DNA of 31,645 nucleotides from Ruminococcaceae bacterium UBA3323 (lineage in GTDB: Bacteria; Bacillota; Clostridia; Oscillospirales; Acutalibacteraceae): positions 1 to 31,645 of the forward strand of contig DESD01000065.1 of assembly GCA_002361935.1 (NCBI GenBank). The letters run 5' to 3'. Under the pieces are notes generated by a model. The model worked only from the letters and a program-made list of their open reading frames with translations, did not search any database and was not told the DNA's origin. Shown in pieces: positions 8,476 through 16,865 of the stretch (its first letter is position 1; each line of letters starts with the position of its first letter). Position numbers and translations under genes: made by a program.

Positions 8476-9150
8476 TTAATTCTGCCTTTTCGGAATGATA
8501 TAGGTGTTTCCGTTTTCATCAATCGTGAGAAGCATAATATCTTTTATCTCCCTTTTTTCGTTGTTTAAAACAAGCTCTATTTTGCTGTTCTTAATTTTTT
8601 CCGTGCTGAAGTATTCCGTAACCGGCTTGCCGTCTATAACAATGGCCACAGGCGTTGAGTTTTCATCAACGGAAAGCTTAAGCTGCTTGGGTGTTACGGG
8701 AGACTCCTCTGCTTTCTGTAAAACGGAGATGCTGCCGTTTGTTTCGATAACCGCATCCTGAACCGTTGATATATCAAAAACATCCTTTTGCCTTATCGCA
8801 TCAATCAGATCGTCAATTGTAAATCTGAGGCGCTTCATTTGCTTTTCGTTGATTTTTCCGTCTTTGATAACAAACATCGGTCTTCCCTGAATTAAATTTC
8901 TGAAGCTGAGGCTTTTCATCGAAATAACGGAAACAATTATCTCAAATGAAACAAATATTAATATCGGAACAAACATATTGGCAAGCGGCATACTGTTGTC
9001 CTCAAGCGGAATGCTTGCAACCTGCGAAACAAGAACCGTAATAACAAGCTCGTGCGGCTTCAGTTCTCCTATCTGCCGTTTTCCCATTATGCGCATGGCA
9101 ATGATTACGGTTATATAAATAATAACCGCTCTGATTAATGTAATACTCAA
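8476..9150 (-). CDS. DUF421 (YetF-family) membrane protein
   Basis: 224 residues. Three N-terminal membrane helices (about 3-22, 34-50, 58-78) carry the family motif MGKRQIGELKPHELVITVL. A cytoplasmic domain with GRPMFVIKDGKI, FTIDDLIDAIRQKDVF and DAVIETNGSISVL follows. This is the YetF/DUF421 arrangement. Relatives include YetF of Bacillus and the 2Duf protein of the spoVA2mob operon, tied to spore inner-membrane properties. The start is TTG at 9150, with AAAGGA upstream. It is first in a minus-strand series and diverges from gerAA with only 112 bases between. The biochemical function is unestablished. Confidence 0.88.
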   Translation of the reverse strand: MSITLIRAVIIYITVIIAMRIMGKRQIGELKPHELVITVLVSQVASIPLEDNSMPLANMFVPILIFVSFEIIVSVISMKSLSFRNLIQGRPMFVIKDGKINEKQMKRLRFTIDDLIDAIRQKDVFDISTVQDAVIETNGSISVLQKAEESPVTPKQLKLSVDENSTPVAIVIDGKPVTEYFSTEKIKNSKIELVLNNEKREIKDIMLLTIDENGNTYIIPKRQN

Positions 9151-9262
9151 TTTTCAAAATCCTTTCTGCATCCGTTTTATCAATTCGTTTTAAATATTTT
9201 GTGCATAAATCCTGTAATTATTGAAAAAATAAAACTATTATTGAAGACTTCTGGGTGAAAAT

Positions 9263-10717
9263 ATGAATATTTATTCGTCTGTTACAGATAACAAAAATAA
9301 GCTTGAAGCAGATTTTCTGGATTGCTCGGATTTTCTTCTTCGTGAATGCAAGGTTAACGGTGTTGACTGTATTGTATGCGTGCTTGACGGAATGGTTGAT
9401 TCACTGCAGCTTTCGCATATGATTATGAATCCGATTCTTAATTATAAAGGTGATGACAAAACCAATGCCGAGCTTTTTGAAACAATAAAGCTGTCTGTTG
9501 TCAATTCTCTTGAATTAAGCGAGGTTACAACCTTTGAGGATGTTCATTTCTTTCTGTCATCCGGCTTCGCCGTTGTTTTTATTGACGGTGTTTCGAAAGG
9601 CCTTTCTCTGGGTATTCAGGGCTTTTCAAGAAGGCAGACGGATGAGCCGCCTACCGAGGCTGCCGTTAAGGGCGCAAAGGAATGCTTTACGGAAACGCTT
9701 AATGACAACAAAGCCATTATCCGCCGAAGAATCAAAACACCGAATTTGAAATTAAAACAGCTGAAAATAGGCGGGGAAACAAAAACCTCTGTTGTTATTG
9801 TATATATAAGCGGTGTTGCCGATGATACGCTTGTATCCGATGTTGAAAAAAGAATAACCGAGGCCCCGATAGATAATCTTCAGGACTTCGGCGAGCTTTC
9901 CTCTTTTCTTGATTCCGAAATAAATTCATATTTTTCTGCAGTGGGCAATACGGAAAGGCCGGATACTCTGTGCTCAAAGCTTCTTGAGGGCAGAGTGGCT
10001 GTAATGATGGATGGTTCGCCCTTTGCTGTTTATGTTCCGTATCTTTTTACGGATTCCTTTTCAACCGTGGATGATTATGACGGTCTTCCTTTTTATGCAA
10101 CGCTTAACAGGCTTTTGAAATATTTTGCCTTTATTATGTCTATTGCACTTCCCGGTTTTTACGTTGCAACAGGTACTTTTCATCAGGAACTTATTCCTAC
10201 CTCTCTTATGTTTACAATTGCTTCTGCAGAGGCTACAACACCATTTACGCTGATGCAGGAAGCACTGATTGTGCTTGTCCTTTATGAAATTATGAGAGAA
10301 GCGGGATTAAGGCTGCCCAAAATGATAGGGCACGCAGTGTCTATTATCGGTGCACTGGTTATCGGGGATGCAGTAGTCAATGCCGGATTGGTCGGCACAC
10401 CTATGCTTGTAGTGATTGCCGTAACGGCGATTGCTTCATATGTTATATATCCGCTTTATGAAAGCATATCTGTTTTAAGGATTTTGTTTATCATTCTCGG
10501 CGGCTTTACGGGTATTTACGGAATTGTTCTCGGCACCTGTGTTATCTGTGTAAATATTGTTGCTCTTAATCCTTACGGGGTGCCGTATTCTGCCCCTGTT
10601 TCTCCGCTGAGTGTAAAGAGCATCGGAGATATATTTTATCGTGAAAGCTGGCGGAAGCTTGCAAAGCGTAAGGTTAGAATTCAGAATTTAAGAGGTGCTG
10701 ATATTGACGAAATATAA
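9263..10717 (+). CDS. gerAA: GerA-family spore germination receptor subunit A
   Basis: 484 residues. A soluble N-terminal region (about 1-280) precedes a membrane region (about 285-440) containing TPFTLMQEALIVLVLYEIMREAG and VIGDAVVNAGLV, close to the signature of GerA proteins (PF03323). A short cytoplasmic tail follows. GerAA subunits assemble with the B and C subunits in the spore inner membrane into a nutrient-gated channel. The ATG at 9263 is the first sensible start, with a modest GGGTGA site. The gene overlaps gerAB by 14 bases and forms the classical A-B-C tricistron. Expression is expected late in the forespore under sigma G, but I could not identify a convincing sigma-G promoter. 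Confidence 0.93.
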   Translation: MNIYSSVTDNKNKLEADFLDCSDFLLRECKVNGVDCIVCVLDGMVDSLQLSHMIMNPILNYKGDDKTNAELFETIKLSVVNSLELSEVTTFEDVHFFLSSGFAVVFIDGVSKGLSLGIQGFSRRQTDEPPTEAAVKGAKECFTETLNDNKAIIRRRIKTPNLKLKQLKIGGETKTSVVIVYISGVADDTLVSDVEKRITEAPIDNLQDFGELSSFLDSEINSYFSAVGNTERPDTLCSKLLEGRVAVMMDGSPFAVYVPYLFTDSFSTVDDYDGLPFYATLNRLLKYFAFIMSIALPGFYVATGTFHQELIPTSLMFTIASAEATTPFTLMQEALIVLVLYEIMREAGLRLPKMIGHAVSIIGALVIGDAVVNAGLVGTPMLVVIAVTAIASYVIYPLYESISVLRILFIILGGFTGIYGIVLGTCVICVNIVALNPYGVPYSAPVSPLSVKSIGDIFYRESWRKLAKRKVRIQNLRGADIDEI

Positions 10718-11750
10718 AAGGGGAAAAATATCTCCGTTCAGCTTGTTTGCTATGTTTGTTGTAAGCCGTGTGCTTGTTGTTTTTACGGTTTGTAATGTAA
10801 CCTCACTCGGAAAGTATTCTTCGGATCTTCTTATAAGTGTAGGAATAGGGCTTGTACTTTCGGTTATTATGTCACTTCCGATTGTCTGCATTATAAAAAA
10901 AGAGCAAAATATTTTTGAACAGAAGTGGCTGTCGGTATTATACGGAGTTTATTTTCTGTTTCTTGGGGCAGTGTCTATCGGCAGATTTTCCTTTTTTGCT
11001 TCAATGGAGCTTAATGAGCAGACACAGTCGCTTTTTCTTGCAACAATCATAATTATTTCCTGTATGTACGCTGCGTGGCTCGGCATTGAGCCAATCTCCC
11101 GATTTGGTGCGTTTATCTTTGTTGTAACCATTATCGGAATCATAAGTGTTGTTGGCTTCGGAATGCCGGATTTTTCAATTTTAAATCTTTTCCCTTTTAC
11201 TAAAAACAGCATCACTGATATCTTTGTCAATTCTTTAAGCTTTGCATGTGAAACAAGCGAAATATTGCTGCTGTTGGTGCTTGCTCCTAAGGTTAACGGA
11301 AAAGTTGAAAAGCCTTTTTATTTATCTTTAGTTTTATCATTTATTGTGTGCGGTCTGCTGTTTTTCTTTTCAATCGGTGTGCTCGGGAACACGGCTTCCC
11401 TTTCCTCGTTTCCGTTTTATGAGCTTTCCCAGATTTCAAAATTTGATGAAAGCGAAAGGCTTGATTCGGTATATACTGCCTTTTGGATATTCGCTGTTTT
11501 TTTGAAAGGAACGCTGTTTGTTTATTCTGCAGCAAAATGCTTTAATATTAAAGGAAGAAGCAAGGGCTGTGTTCTTTCGGGAATCGGAACGCTTCTTTTT
11601 ATATGGATAATTGCCGAATTCAGATTTTTTCTGCGTGTTCAGAACTGGTTTATTATTATTCCTTTTTTAATTTTTGCTGTTGCGATTCCCGTTTTGTTTC
11701 TTGTTTTCAGAAAAAAGAGCAAAGGAGAAATATTACTTGAAAACTTTTAA
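10704..11750 (+). CDS. gerAB: GerB-family spore germination permease
   Basis: 348 residues with about 10 membrane helices, an APC-fold permease of the GerAB type that binds the nutrient germinant. I place the start at TTG 10704 (MTKYKRGKISPFSLFAMF) because AAGAGGTG lies about six bases upstream and the resulting N-terminus resembles that of the family; GTG 10695 is an alternative that would sit within the ribosome binding site. It overlaps the end of gerAA by 14 bases and gerAC by 14 bases, implying translational coupling and fixed stoichiometry. The germinant cannot be predicted. Confidence 0.9.
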   Translation: MTKYKRGKISPFSLFAMFVVSRVLVVFTVCNVTSLGKYSSDLLISVGIGLVLSVIMSLPIVCIIKKEQNIFEQKWLSVLYGVYFLFLGAVSIGRFSFFASMELNEQTQSLFLATIIIISCMYAAWLGIEPISRFGAFIFVVTIIGIISVVGFGMPDFSILNLFPFTKNSITDIFVNSLSFACETSEILLLLVLAPKVNGKVEKPFYLSLVLSFIVCGLLFFFSIGVLGNTASLSSFPFYELSQISKFDESERLDSVYTAFWIFAVFLKGTLFVYSAAKCFNIKGRSKGCVLSGIGTLLFIWIIAEFRFFLRVQNWFIIIPFLIFAVAIPVLFLVFRKKSKGEILLENF

Positions 11751-12858
11751 AATTTTTATTGCCGTTTTTCTGATTTCTTTACTTTTTGCGGGCTGTTCTG
11801 CACGGAATGATCTGAGTGAATTGAGCATTGTTGAAGGTATGGGAATTGATTACATTGATGATAAAATAAGCGTTACGGTTCAAACTTTGAATCTTTCCAA
11901 AGAGGGCAGCGGGGCGGAGGCGCTTTCGGGCAATGTTACTATGAATACAGAGGGCAGGAGCTCTAATATTTCAGGCGCCATTGAAAATGCAACCGAAAAG
12001 CTATCCAAAAAAATATTTTTTGGTCAGAACAGGCTGATTGTTTTCGGGATGAATATGGCGGAAAGCTATATAGATAAAAATATAGATTATCTTCTCAGAA
12101 GCTCGGATTCCCGCTCGGATGTAAAAATCTGTATTGCGGAAAAGGAAGCGGCGAAGGTTATGGAAAGCAAGGAAAACGATTCCCTTGTTCCCTCCGAATC
12201 CATAACATCTTTGCTTTCTATGGGGGAAAAAAGCGGATTTGGCGCAAGTGTTACAACGAATGAGCTTTTAAATATGTATCTTGATAAAACCTCGGATATA
12301 TATCTTCCGGTGGTCAAAGCAGAAAAGAAAAGCGTTTCCGTATCAGGTCTGGCAATATATAATCAGCAGGATCTTGCCGATATTCTTGATAAGGATGAAA
12401 CCTTTGGCTTTCTTATGCTCAGCAATAAGATAGATACAGGTTTTCTTGAAGTTAAAAGTGCCGAGCTTGGAGAAATCGGGGTTGATATCATCAATTCCAA
12501 AACGAAAACCTATGCCTCGTATGAAAACGGAAGGGTTGTGTTTCATGCGAAGGTAAAATCCGATTTAATGCTGGATGCCGTTGAAAAGGGGCATATTACA
12601 ACCTTAACAAACCGGCATTTGCAGAATATTCAGAAGCTTGTTGAAGATAAAATGGTTGAATACTGCAAACGTGCTTTTACAGAATGCATAAAGGGAAAAA
12701 GCGATTGCCTCAGGGTTGGTGAAAACCTTGCAATGCACAGCCCGAAGGCTTATGACTCCTTAAGTGACAGCTGGAAAGATGCATTTGCTGATTCCGTTAT
12801 TGAAATAGAGGCACAATGCCGTTTTAAGAAAATCAATGAAAACTCAAAAGGGGATTAA
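11737..12858 (+). CDS. gerAC: Ger(x)C-family germination lipoprotein
   Basis: 373 residues from TTG 11737 (AAAGGAG nine bases upstream). The N-terminus is a lipoprotein signal: two lysines, a hydrophobic run and FAGC with Cys20 as the lipidated residue. The mature protein begins with an ELSIVEGMGIDY segment like other GerAC proteins and shows the mixed alpha/beta pattern of that family. It would sit on the outer face of the spore inner membrane with GerAA and GerAB. Longer frames starting at 11674 would prepend residues read from inside gerAB and destroy the signal peptide. Its stop codon directly abuts the stop of the convergent small gene at 12859. Confidence 0.92.
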   Translation: MKTFKIFIAVFLISLLFAGCSARNDLSELSIVEGMGIDYIDDKISVTVQTLNLSKEGSGAEALSGNVTMNTEGRSSNISGAIENATEKLSKKIFFGQNRLIVFGMNMAESYIDKNIDYLLRSSDSRSDVKICIAEKEAAKVMESKENDSLVPSESITSLLSMGEKSGFGASVTTNELLNMYLDKTSDIYLPVVKAEKKSVSVSGLAIYNQQDLADILDKDETFGFLMLSNKIDTGFLEVKSAELGEIGVDIINSKTKTYASYENGRVVFHAKVKSDLMLDAVEKGHITTLTNRHLQNIQKLVEDKMVEYCKRAFTECIKGKSDCLRVGENLAMHSPKAYDSLSDSWKDAFADSVIEIEAQCRFKKINENSKGD

Positions 12859-13014
12859 CTATAAAAAATAATAAACAGAAATGTTTGCACTGCCGGAAAA
12901 AAGAGTTGCAAGTTCGTTTGCGTTTTCGGCAGGCGTTTTTGTAAATGCAGCTATTGCGGGAATTGCAAGAGTAGCCAAAAATAAAACTGCAAAAATGATG
13001 AGCGCTTTTTTCAT
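12859..13014 (-). CDS. Small secreted or membrane peptide, 51 residues
   Basis: It reads MKKALIIFAVLFLATLAI at the start, a basic n-region plus hydrophobic core, then PAIAAF, a plausible signal-peptidase AxA site near residue 22. A short polar segment (TKTPAENANELATL) and a hydrophobic end (ISVYYFL) follow. AAGGAGG (complement of 13022-13028) sits seven bases before the ATG at 13014. The stop codon is immediately next to the gerAC stop, with zero overlap. The ribosome binding site shares bases with the -35 of the divergent citrate synthase promoter. No family is recognised. The strong ribosome binding site and signal-like N-terminus argue for a real gene. Confidence 0.6.
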   Translation of the reverse strand: MKKALIIFAVLFLATLAIPAIAAFTKTPAENANELATLFSGSANISVYYFL

Positions 13015-13026
13015 TTCCTGTCCTCC

Positions 13027-13056
13027 TTGACTTTAATGGTTAAAATAATGTATAAT
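13027..13056 (+). promoter_or_regulatory. Promoter for citrate synthase
   Basis: -35 TTGACT (13027-13032), 18-base spacer, perfect -10 TATAAT (13051-13056). Transcription is expected near 13063, giving a leader of about 64 bases that contains TTATAAC...GTTATAA just before the AAAGGAG site. Confidence 0.7.
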
Positions 13057-13126
13057 AACTTATTATTAAAATGGTTACTTATAACTGTTTTTAGAAAATA
13101 CTGTTATAAAAGGAGAGATTTCTGTA

Positions 13127-14494
13127 ATGTCAGCAAATTATATTTCGCCGATTTCCATGGATGCTATTTCAAGTTTATGCACTGAGCTTGTAAAAAATAA
13201 CTCTATCAGCAAAGACGATTTTTCAAGATATCATGTTAAAAGAGGTTTAAGAAATGAAGACGGCACCGGCGTTATGGCGGGTCTGACACGAATTTGCTCT
13301 GTTGAGGGATATTATATTCTTGATGGAGAGCTTGTTCCTAAAGAGGGAAAGCTTTCTTACAGAGGTTATGATATCAATCAGATTGTTGAGAATTGTCAGA
13401 AAGAAAACCGTTTTGGATTTGAAGAGGTTAGCTGGCTTCTTCTTTTCGGTGAACTTCCGAATGAAAATCAGCTTGCTTCTCTTCAGGAGGTATTGACTGC
13501 ATGCCGTGAGCTTCCCGATGATTTTATTGAAGATATAATTATGAAGCACGCTTCAAAGGATATAATGAATAAAATGGCAAGATGTATTATGAGCCTTTAT
13601 TCCTATGATGAAAATCCGGATGATATTTCAATTGCTAATGTGCTTCGTCAGAGTCTTCAGCTTATTGCACAGGTTCCGTCTATTATGACGGCGGCTTATC
13701 AGGTTAAAAGAAGAGTGTTTGACGGCAAATCCATGTATCTTCATCCGGTGAATAAGGATCAGACAACCGCAGAGCATATTTTAACGCAGATTCGTTCCAA
13801 TAAAAAGTTTACCGATGAGGAAGCTAAGCTTTTGGATATTATGCTTATGCTTCATGCAGATCACGGCGGCGGAAACAACTCAACCTTTTCAACCCGAGTT
13901 CTTACCTCCAGCGGAACGGATACCTATTCTGCAATAACGGCAGGCTTCGGATCTCTTAAAGGCCCCCGTCACGGCGGTGCAAATATCAGTGCGGCAAGAA
14001 TGATGAATGAAATTATCGAAAATGTTGCCGATCCGACCGATGAGGGTCAGATTAAGGATTATCTTGTTAAAATTCTCAATAAGGAAGCAGGCGACGGGCT
14101 CGGTCTTATTTACGGCATGGGTCATGCCGTTTATACCGTTTCGGATCCCCGTGCCGTTATTCTTAAACGAAGTGCACGTGAGCTTGCATATAAGGCGGGC
14201 TATGAAAAGGAATTCTTAACGCTTGAAAATATTGAAAAAATTACGCCGGGTCTAATCAAGGAAATGAAGGGCGAGGGCAACGATGTTTGCGCTAATGTAG
14301 ACCTGTATTCAGGTCTTGTATATAAGGTGCTTGGAATTCCGGAGGATTTATATACCCCTCTTTTTGCAAGTGCAAGAATCGTTGGCTGGTGTGCACATAG
14401 AATTGAAGAGCTTTCAACAAGCAAAAAGATTATTCGTCCCGCTTATAAGAGTGTTTCGGGTTCAAGAGAATATATTTCACTGGACAGAAGATAA
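13127..14494 (+). CDS. gltA: Citrate synthase (clostridial type)
   Basis: 455 residues. It condenses oxaloacetate and acetyl-CoA to citrate. The catalytic triad is visible: His282 in GPRHGGAN, His333 in GMGHAVY and Asp392 in NVDLYSG, plus the HADHGGGNNSTFS substrate-site block at 243-255. The length exceeds the short bacterial form (about 370) and matches the longer type common in Clostridia. AAAGGAGAG precedes the ATG. It appears monocistronic with its own strong promoter. In a fermenting clostridium it probably serves glutamate biosynthesis. 2-Methylcitrate synthase is an alternative not excluded by sequence reading alone. Confidence 0.93.
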   Translation: MSANYISPISMDAISSLCTELVKNNSISKDDFSRYHVKRGLRNEDGTGVMAGLTRICSVEGYYILDGELVPKEGKLSYRGYDINQIVENCQKENRFGFEEVSWLLLFGELPNENQLASLQEVLTACRELPDDFIEDIIMKHASKDIMNKMARCIMSLYSYDENPDDISIANVLRQSLQLIAQVPSIMTAAYQVKRRVFDGKSMYLHPVNKDQTTAEHILTQIRSNKKFTDEEAKLLDIMLMLHADHGGGNNSTFSTRVLTSSGTDTYSAITAGFGSLKGPRHGGANISAARMMNEIIENVADPTDEGQIKDYLVKILNKEAGDGLGLIYGMGHAVYTVSDPRAVILKRSARELAYKAGYEKEFLTLENIEKITPGLIKEMKGEGNDVCANVDLYSGLVYKVLGIPEDLYTPLFASARIVGWCAHRIEELSTSKKIIRPAYKSVSGSREYISLDRR

Positions 14495-14514
14495 TCTTAC
14501 TTTATACAGGAGTT

Positions 14515-14649
14515 TTTACCGCCTGTAAAAGGGCGGTAAAGCATCCGCATTCCGTAAAAGCGTAATGCCCGATTTCTGAAGACGGTGCTTTCCCGGCTTC
14601 TGTAACATATGTTGTTTAACAGGATGCCTTTTATTGAAAGGAGTGGCAT
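14515..14649 (+). other. Structured leader between citrate synthase and the next gene
   Basis: Several stems are visible: TTTACCGCC/GGCGGTAAA (14515-14523 with 14532-14540), AAAGCA/TGCTTT (14538-14543 with 14586-14591) enclosing GCATT/AATGC (14547-14551 with 14564-14568), and CCTTT-tattg-AAAGG (14627-14641). The last buries the AAAGGAG ribosome binding site of the gene at 14655. No T-run follows the first stem, so it is not a standard terminator. It matches no riboswitch I know. Confidence 0.3.
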
Positions 14650-14654
14650 TTCTG

Positions 14655-15473
14655 ATGAAAATTCCGGATAAAGCGTTTTTTGCTGCCATTGCTGTGCCGC
14701 TTCTCTTTGCATCGGCAATCAGATGTGTTCAGCTTCTGTTCCTTACAGATGTTTCAACAGGCCTTATAGATAAAAATCGGGCAGGCACGATTGTTTTGTT
14801 TTTCACATCGTGTCTTGTTTTAATTTTATTAATCCCTTTTTTGCTGAAAAATAAGGCAATTCAGAATCCGTTTTATAAAACAAAAAGCAGGCTGCTGTTT
14901 GTTGTTTCCGTTGCAGCAGGCACAGCAATGTTTTATGATTTTGTTTTTAAATGTGTGAATTGCTATAAATATGTGGCAGCGGTGTCACAGCCAAGGCTGA
15001 ATTATTTTATTCCCATTTGTTTGGCGGCAATGTCAGCTTTATTGTGTGCACTTTATTTTATTATGATGGGTGTTTCGTTTAAAACGGACAGATATGATTT
15101 TAAAAGCTTTAAGTATTATCATATTGTGCCGTTATTCTGGAATTTGTTTGTTCTTTTTTCTATGCTTACGGATTATGATGACGGTATTTATGCGGAGGAA
15201 AAAACACTGCATTATATTGTTCTTGTATTCGGTATGCTGTTTTTTGCAAAGCTTATCGGATGTATAAACTCCGATTATAAAAAATTGAAATCGCTTTGCT
15301 TTTCAGGCTTTGCCTATGGAGCGCTTTGTTTGATACTGTCCGCTCCGAGAATTATTGCTTTTCTTGTTGATGCAAAGCTGTATGGCTCTGATTTTTCGGC
15401 AGTTACCTATTTATTTATGTCTGCCTTTGCTTTGACATTGTCATTCAAAATGATTAAATTAAAAGAGGAATAA
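14655..15473 (+). CDS. Polytopic membrane protein of unknown function
   Basis: 272 residues with about eight hydrophobic segments (roughly 8-29, 45-65, 78-97, 113-133, 152-168, 187-205, 217-236, 246-265) and short charged loops; no catalytic or transporter motif is recognised. I use the ATG at 14655 (MKIPDKAFF); the frame can be extended to TTG 14634, but that runs through the AAAGGAG ribosome binding site. The site can pair with CCTTT just upstream. The stop is three bases before the AEC transporter start, so the two are probably co-expressed. Confidence 0.75.
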   Translation: MKIPDKAFFAAIAVPLLFASAIRCVQLLFLTDVSTGLIDKNRAGTIVLFFTSCLVLILLIPFLLKNKAIQNPFYKTKSRLLFVVSVAAGTAMFYDFVFKCVNCYKYVAAVSQPRLNYFIPICLAAMSALLCALYFIMMGVSFKTDRYDFKSFKYYHIVPLFWNLFVLFSMLTDYDDGIYAEEKTLHYIVLVFGMLFFAKLIGCINSDYKKLKSLCFSGFAYGALCLILSAPRIIAFLVDAKLYGSDFSAVTYLFMSAFALTLSFKMIKLKEE

Positions 15474-15476
15474 ATT

Positions 15477-16409
15477 TTGTTTTTTGAAAATTTAAAAACG
15501 ATAGCGCTTCAGGTTTCGATTCTGTATCTTATCGCAGGAGTAGGCTTTGTTGCCGATAAAACGGGAATCTTTCCTCAGAAAAGTGCTAAAAAGGTTATTG
15601 ATTTACTTTTTAATATTATACTTCCGATTGCAATTATTCATACCTTTATGAATATGGAATACACTGCAGAGCATATCAGGGGATTGTTTATTGCTTTTGC
15701 CTGTGCTGCTGCAACGCATGCCTTCGGAATACTTATTGCAGCCGTTTTTTTCAGAAAAAGATACAGCAGTCTTGAAAGAGGCATTTACCGTTATGCAACG
15801 GTGCTTTCAAATGCTGCGTTTCTTGCCCTGCCTCTTGCACAAAGTGTTATCGGCAGCGAAGGTGTATTTTATTGTGCTGTTTATGTGGGAATGTTCAATA
15901 TAATTGCATTTACATATGGTATTTACGAAATAAGCGGACATAAGGCAAAAATTGATTTAAAGAAAATTATTCTGAATCCGGGTTCTATTTCCGTTCTTAT
16001 CGGAATTCCGCTGTTTTTGCTGCAGATAAAGGCGCCGTATATTATTGATTATCCGATGCAGCTTGTGGGCAGCATAAATTCGCCGCTTGCAATGGTTGTT
16101 TTCGGAACCTTTCTTGCAAATGCAAATTTCAAAAATATTATTATAAAAAAAGAACTTTATTTGATTTCTTTTTTAAGGCTGATACTGATACCGCTCTGTA
16201 TGATGGGTGTTTTCAGGCTGTGCGGCGTTCACGGCGATCTGCTTGTTGCTATGACAATTTCGTCTTCAGCGCCAACGGCTACGAATACGGCTATGTACGC
16301 AGCCAAATATGATAATGATGCAGCACTCGGTTCCGAAATAGCGGCACAGTCAAGTGTGCTGTCGATTATAACGATGCCGATTATTGTTGCAATCGCATCT
16401 GTTATTTAA
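15477..16409 (+). CDS. AEC (auxin efflux carrier) family transporter
   Basis: 310 residues, about ten membrane helices in two related halves. N-terminal LIAGVGFVADKTGIFP and the C-terminal SSSAPTATNTAMYAAKYDND block are typical of bacterial AEC permeases (PF03547), many of which carry malate, malonate or other small organic acids. Starts at TTG 15477 with AGAGGA upstream. It lies three bases after the upstream membrane protein. Proximity to citrate synthase hints at an organic acid substrate, but the structured gap between them weakens that link. Confidence 0.85.
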   Translation: MFFENLKTIALQVSILYLIAGVGFVADKTGIFPQKSAKKVIDLLFNIILPIAIIHTFMNMEYTAEHIRGLFIAFACAAATHAFGILIAAVFFRKRYSSLERGIYRYATVLSNAAFLALPLAQSVIGSEGVFYCAVYVGMFNIIAFTYGIYEISGHKAKIDLKKIILNPGSISVLIGIPLFLLQIKAPYIIDYPMQLVGSINSPLAMVVFGTFLANANFKNIIIKKELYLISFLRLILIPLCMMGVFRLCGVHGDLLVAMTISSSAPTATNTAMYAAKYDNDAALGSEIAAQSSVLSIITMPIIVAIASVI

Positions 16410-16460
16410 AATACGCGGTTAACGAATTGTGAATTTTGTTTTAATTTAGAATTGAACAGA

Positions 16461-16490
16461 TTGTAAAACAAGCCTTTTTTAAAGTATAAT
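16461..16490 (+). promoter_or_regulatory. Promoter for darA-holB-ricT
   Basis: -35 TTGTAA (16461-16466), 18 bases, perfect -10 TATAAT (16485-16490), followed after about 50 bases by GAAGGAG and the TTG start at 16540. Confidence 0.6.
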
Positions 16491-16539
16491 TGGTGGTAGT
16501 GAGGAAAACAGGATAAATTAAAGCGAAGGAGTAAAAAAA

Positions 16540-16863
16540 TTGAAGTTATTAATTACGATTATTTCCAATAAGGATATAGAAAAGGTTTTGGAGGCATTAA
16601 GCAAGGCCGGTTTTTTTGCAACAAAGATTTCAACAACCGGTCAGTTTCTTGAGGGAGGGCATTCCTGCATTTTCATTGGTGTTGAACAGGAAAAGATAGA
16701 AGAGGCCCTGAATGTGCTTTCAGGCAATGTTACAAAAAGAATTGTAAGGCAGCATGGTGTAAGCAGCACGATTGCAGGTACGCTTTTAAAGCAGCCTGTT
16801 GACGTTGAAGAATACGGCGGAGTATGCTTTATTATTGATGTTGAGGATTTCAGAAAGTTTTAA
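16540..16863 (+). CDS. darA: Cyclic-di-AMP receptor DarA/PstA (YaaQ family)
   Basis: 107 residues, PII-like fold. MKLLITIISNKDIEKVLEALSKAGF opens the protein as in PstA/DarA, and STTGQFLEGGHSCIFIGVE corresponds to the ligand-binding loop region; in characterised homologues the trimer binds c-di-AMP between subunits. Starts at TTG 16540 with GAAGGAG nine bases upstream. It is followed after two bases by holB and then ricT, reproducing the yaaQ-holB-yaaT order of Bacillus (yaaR is absent here). That synteny makes the assignment firm. What it regulates is not known in any organism with certainty. Confidence 0.93.
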   Translation: MKLLITIISNKDIEKVLEALSKAGFFATKISTTGQFLEGGHSCIFIGVEQEKIEEALNVLSGNVTKRIVRQHGVSSTIAGTLLKQPVDVEEYGGVCFIIDVEDFRKF

Positions 16864-16865
16864 TT

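Noticed and set aside
9151..9262. A sigma-G promoter for gerAA around TGCATAA
   Set aside because: No CATACTA-like -10 at 16-18 bases; the nearest candidate is about 26 bases away, so the site is not supported.
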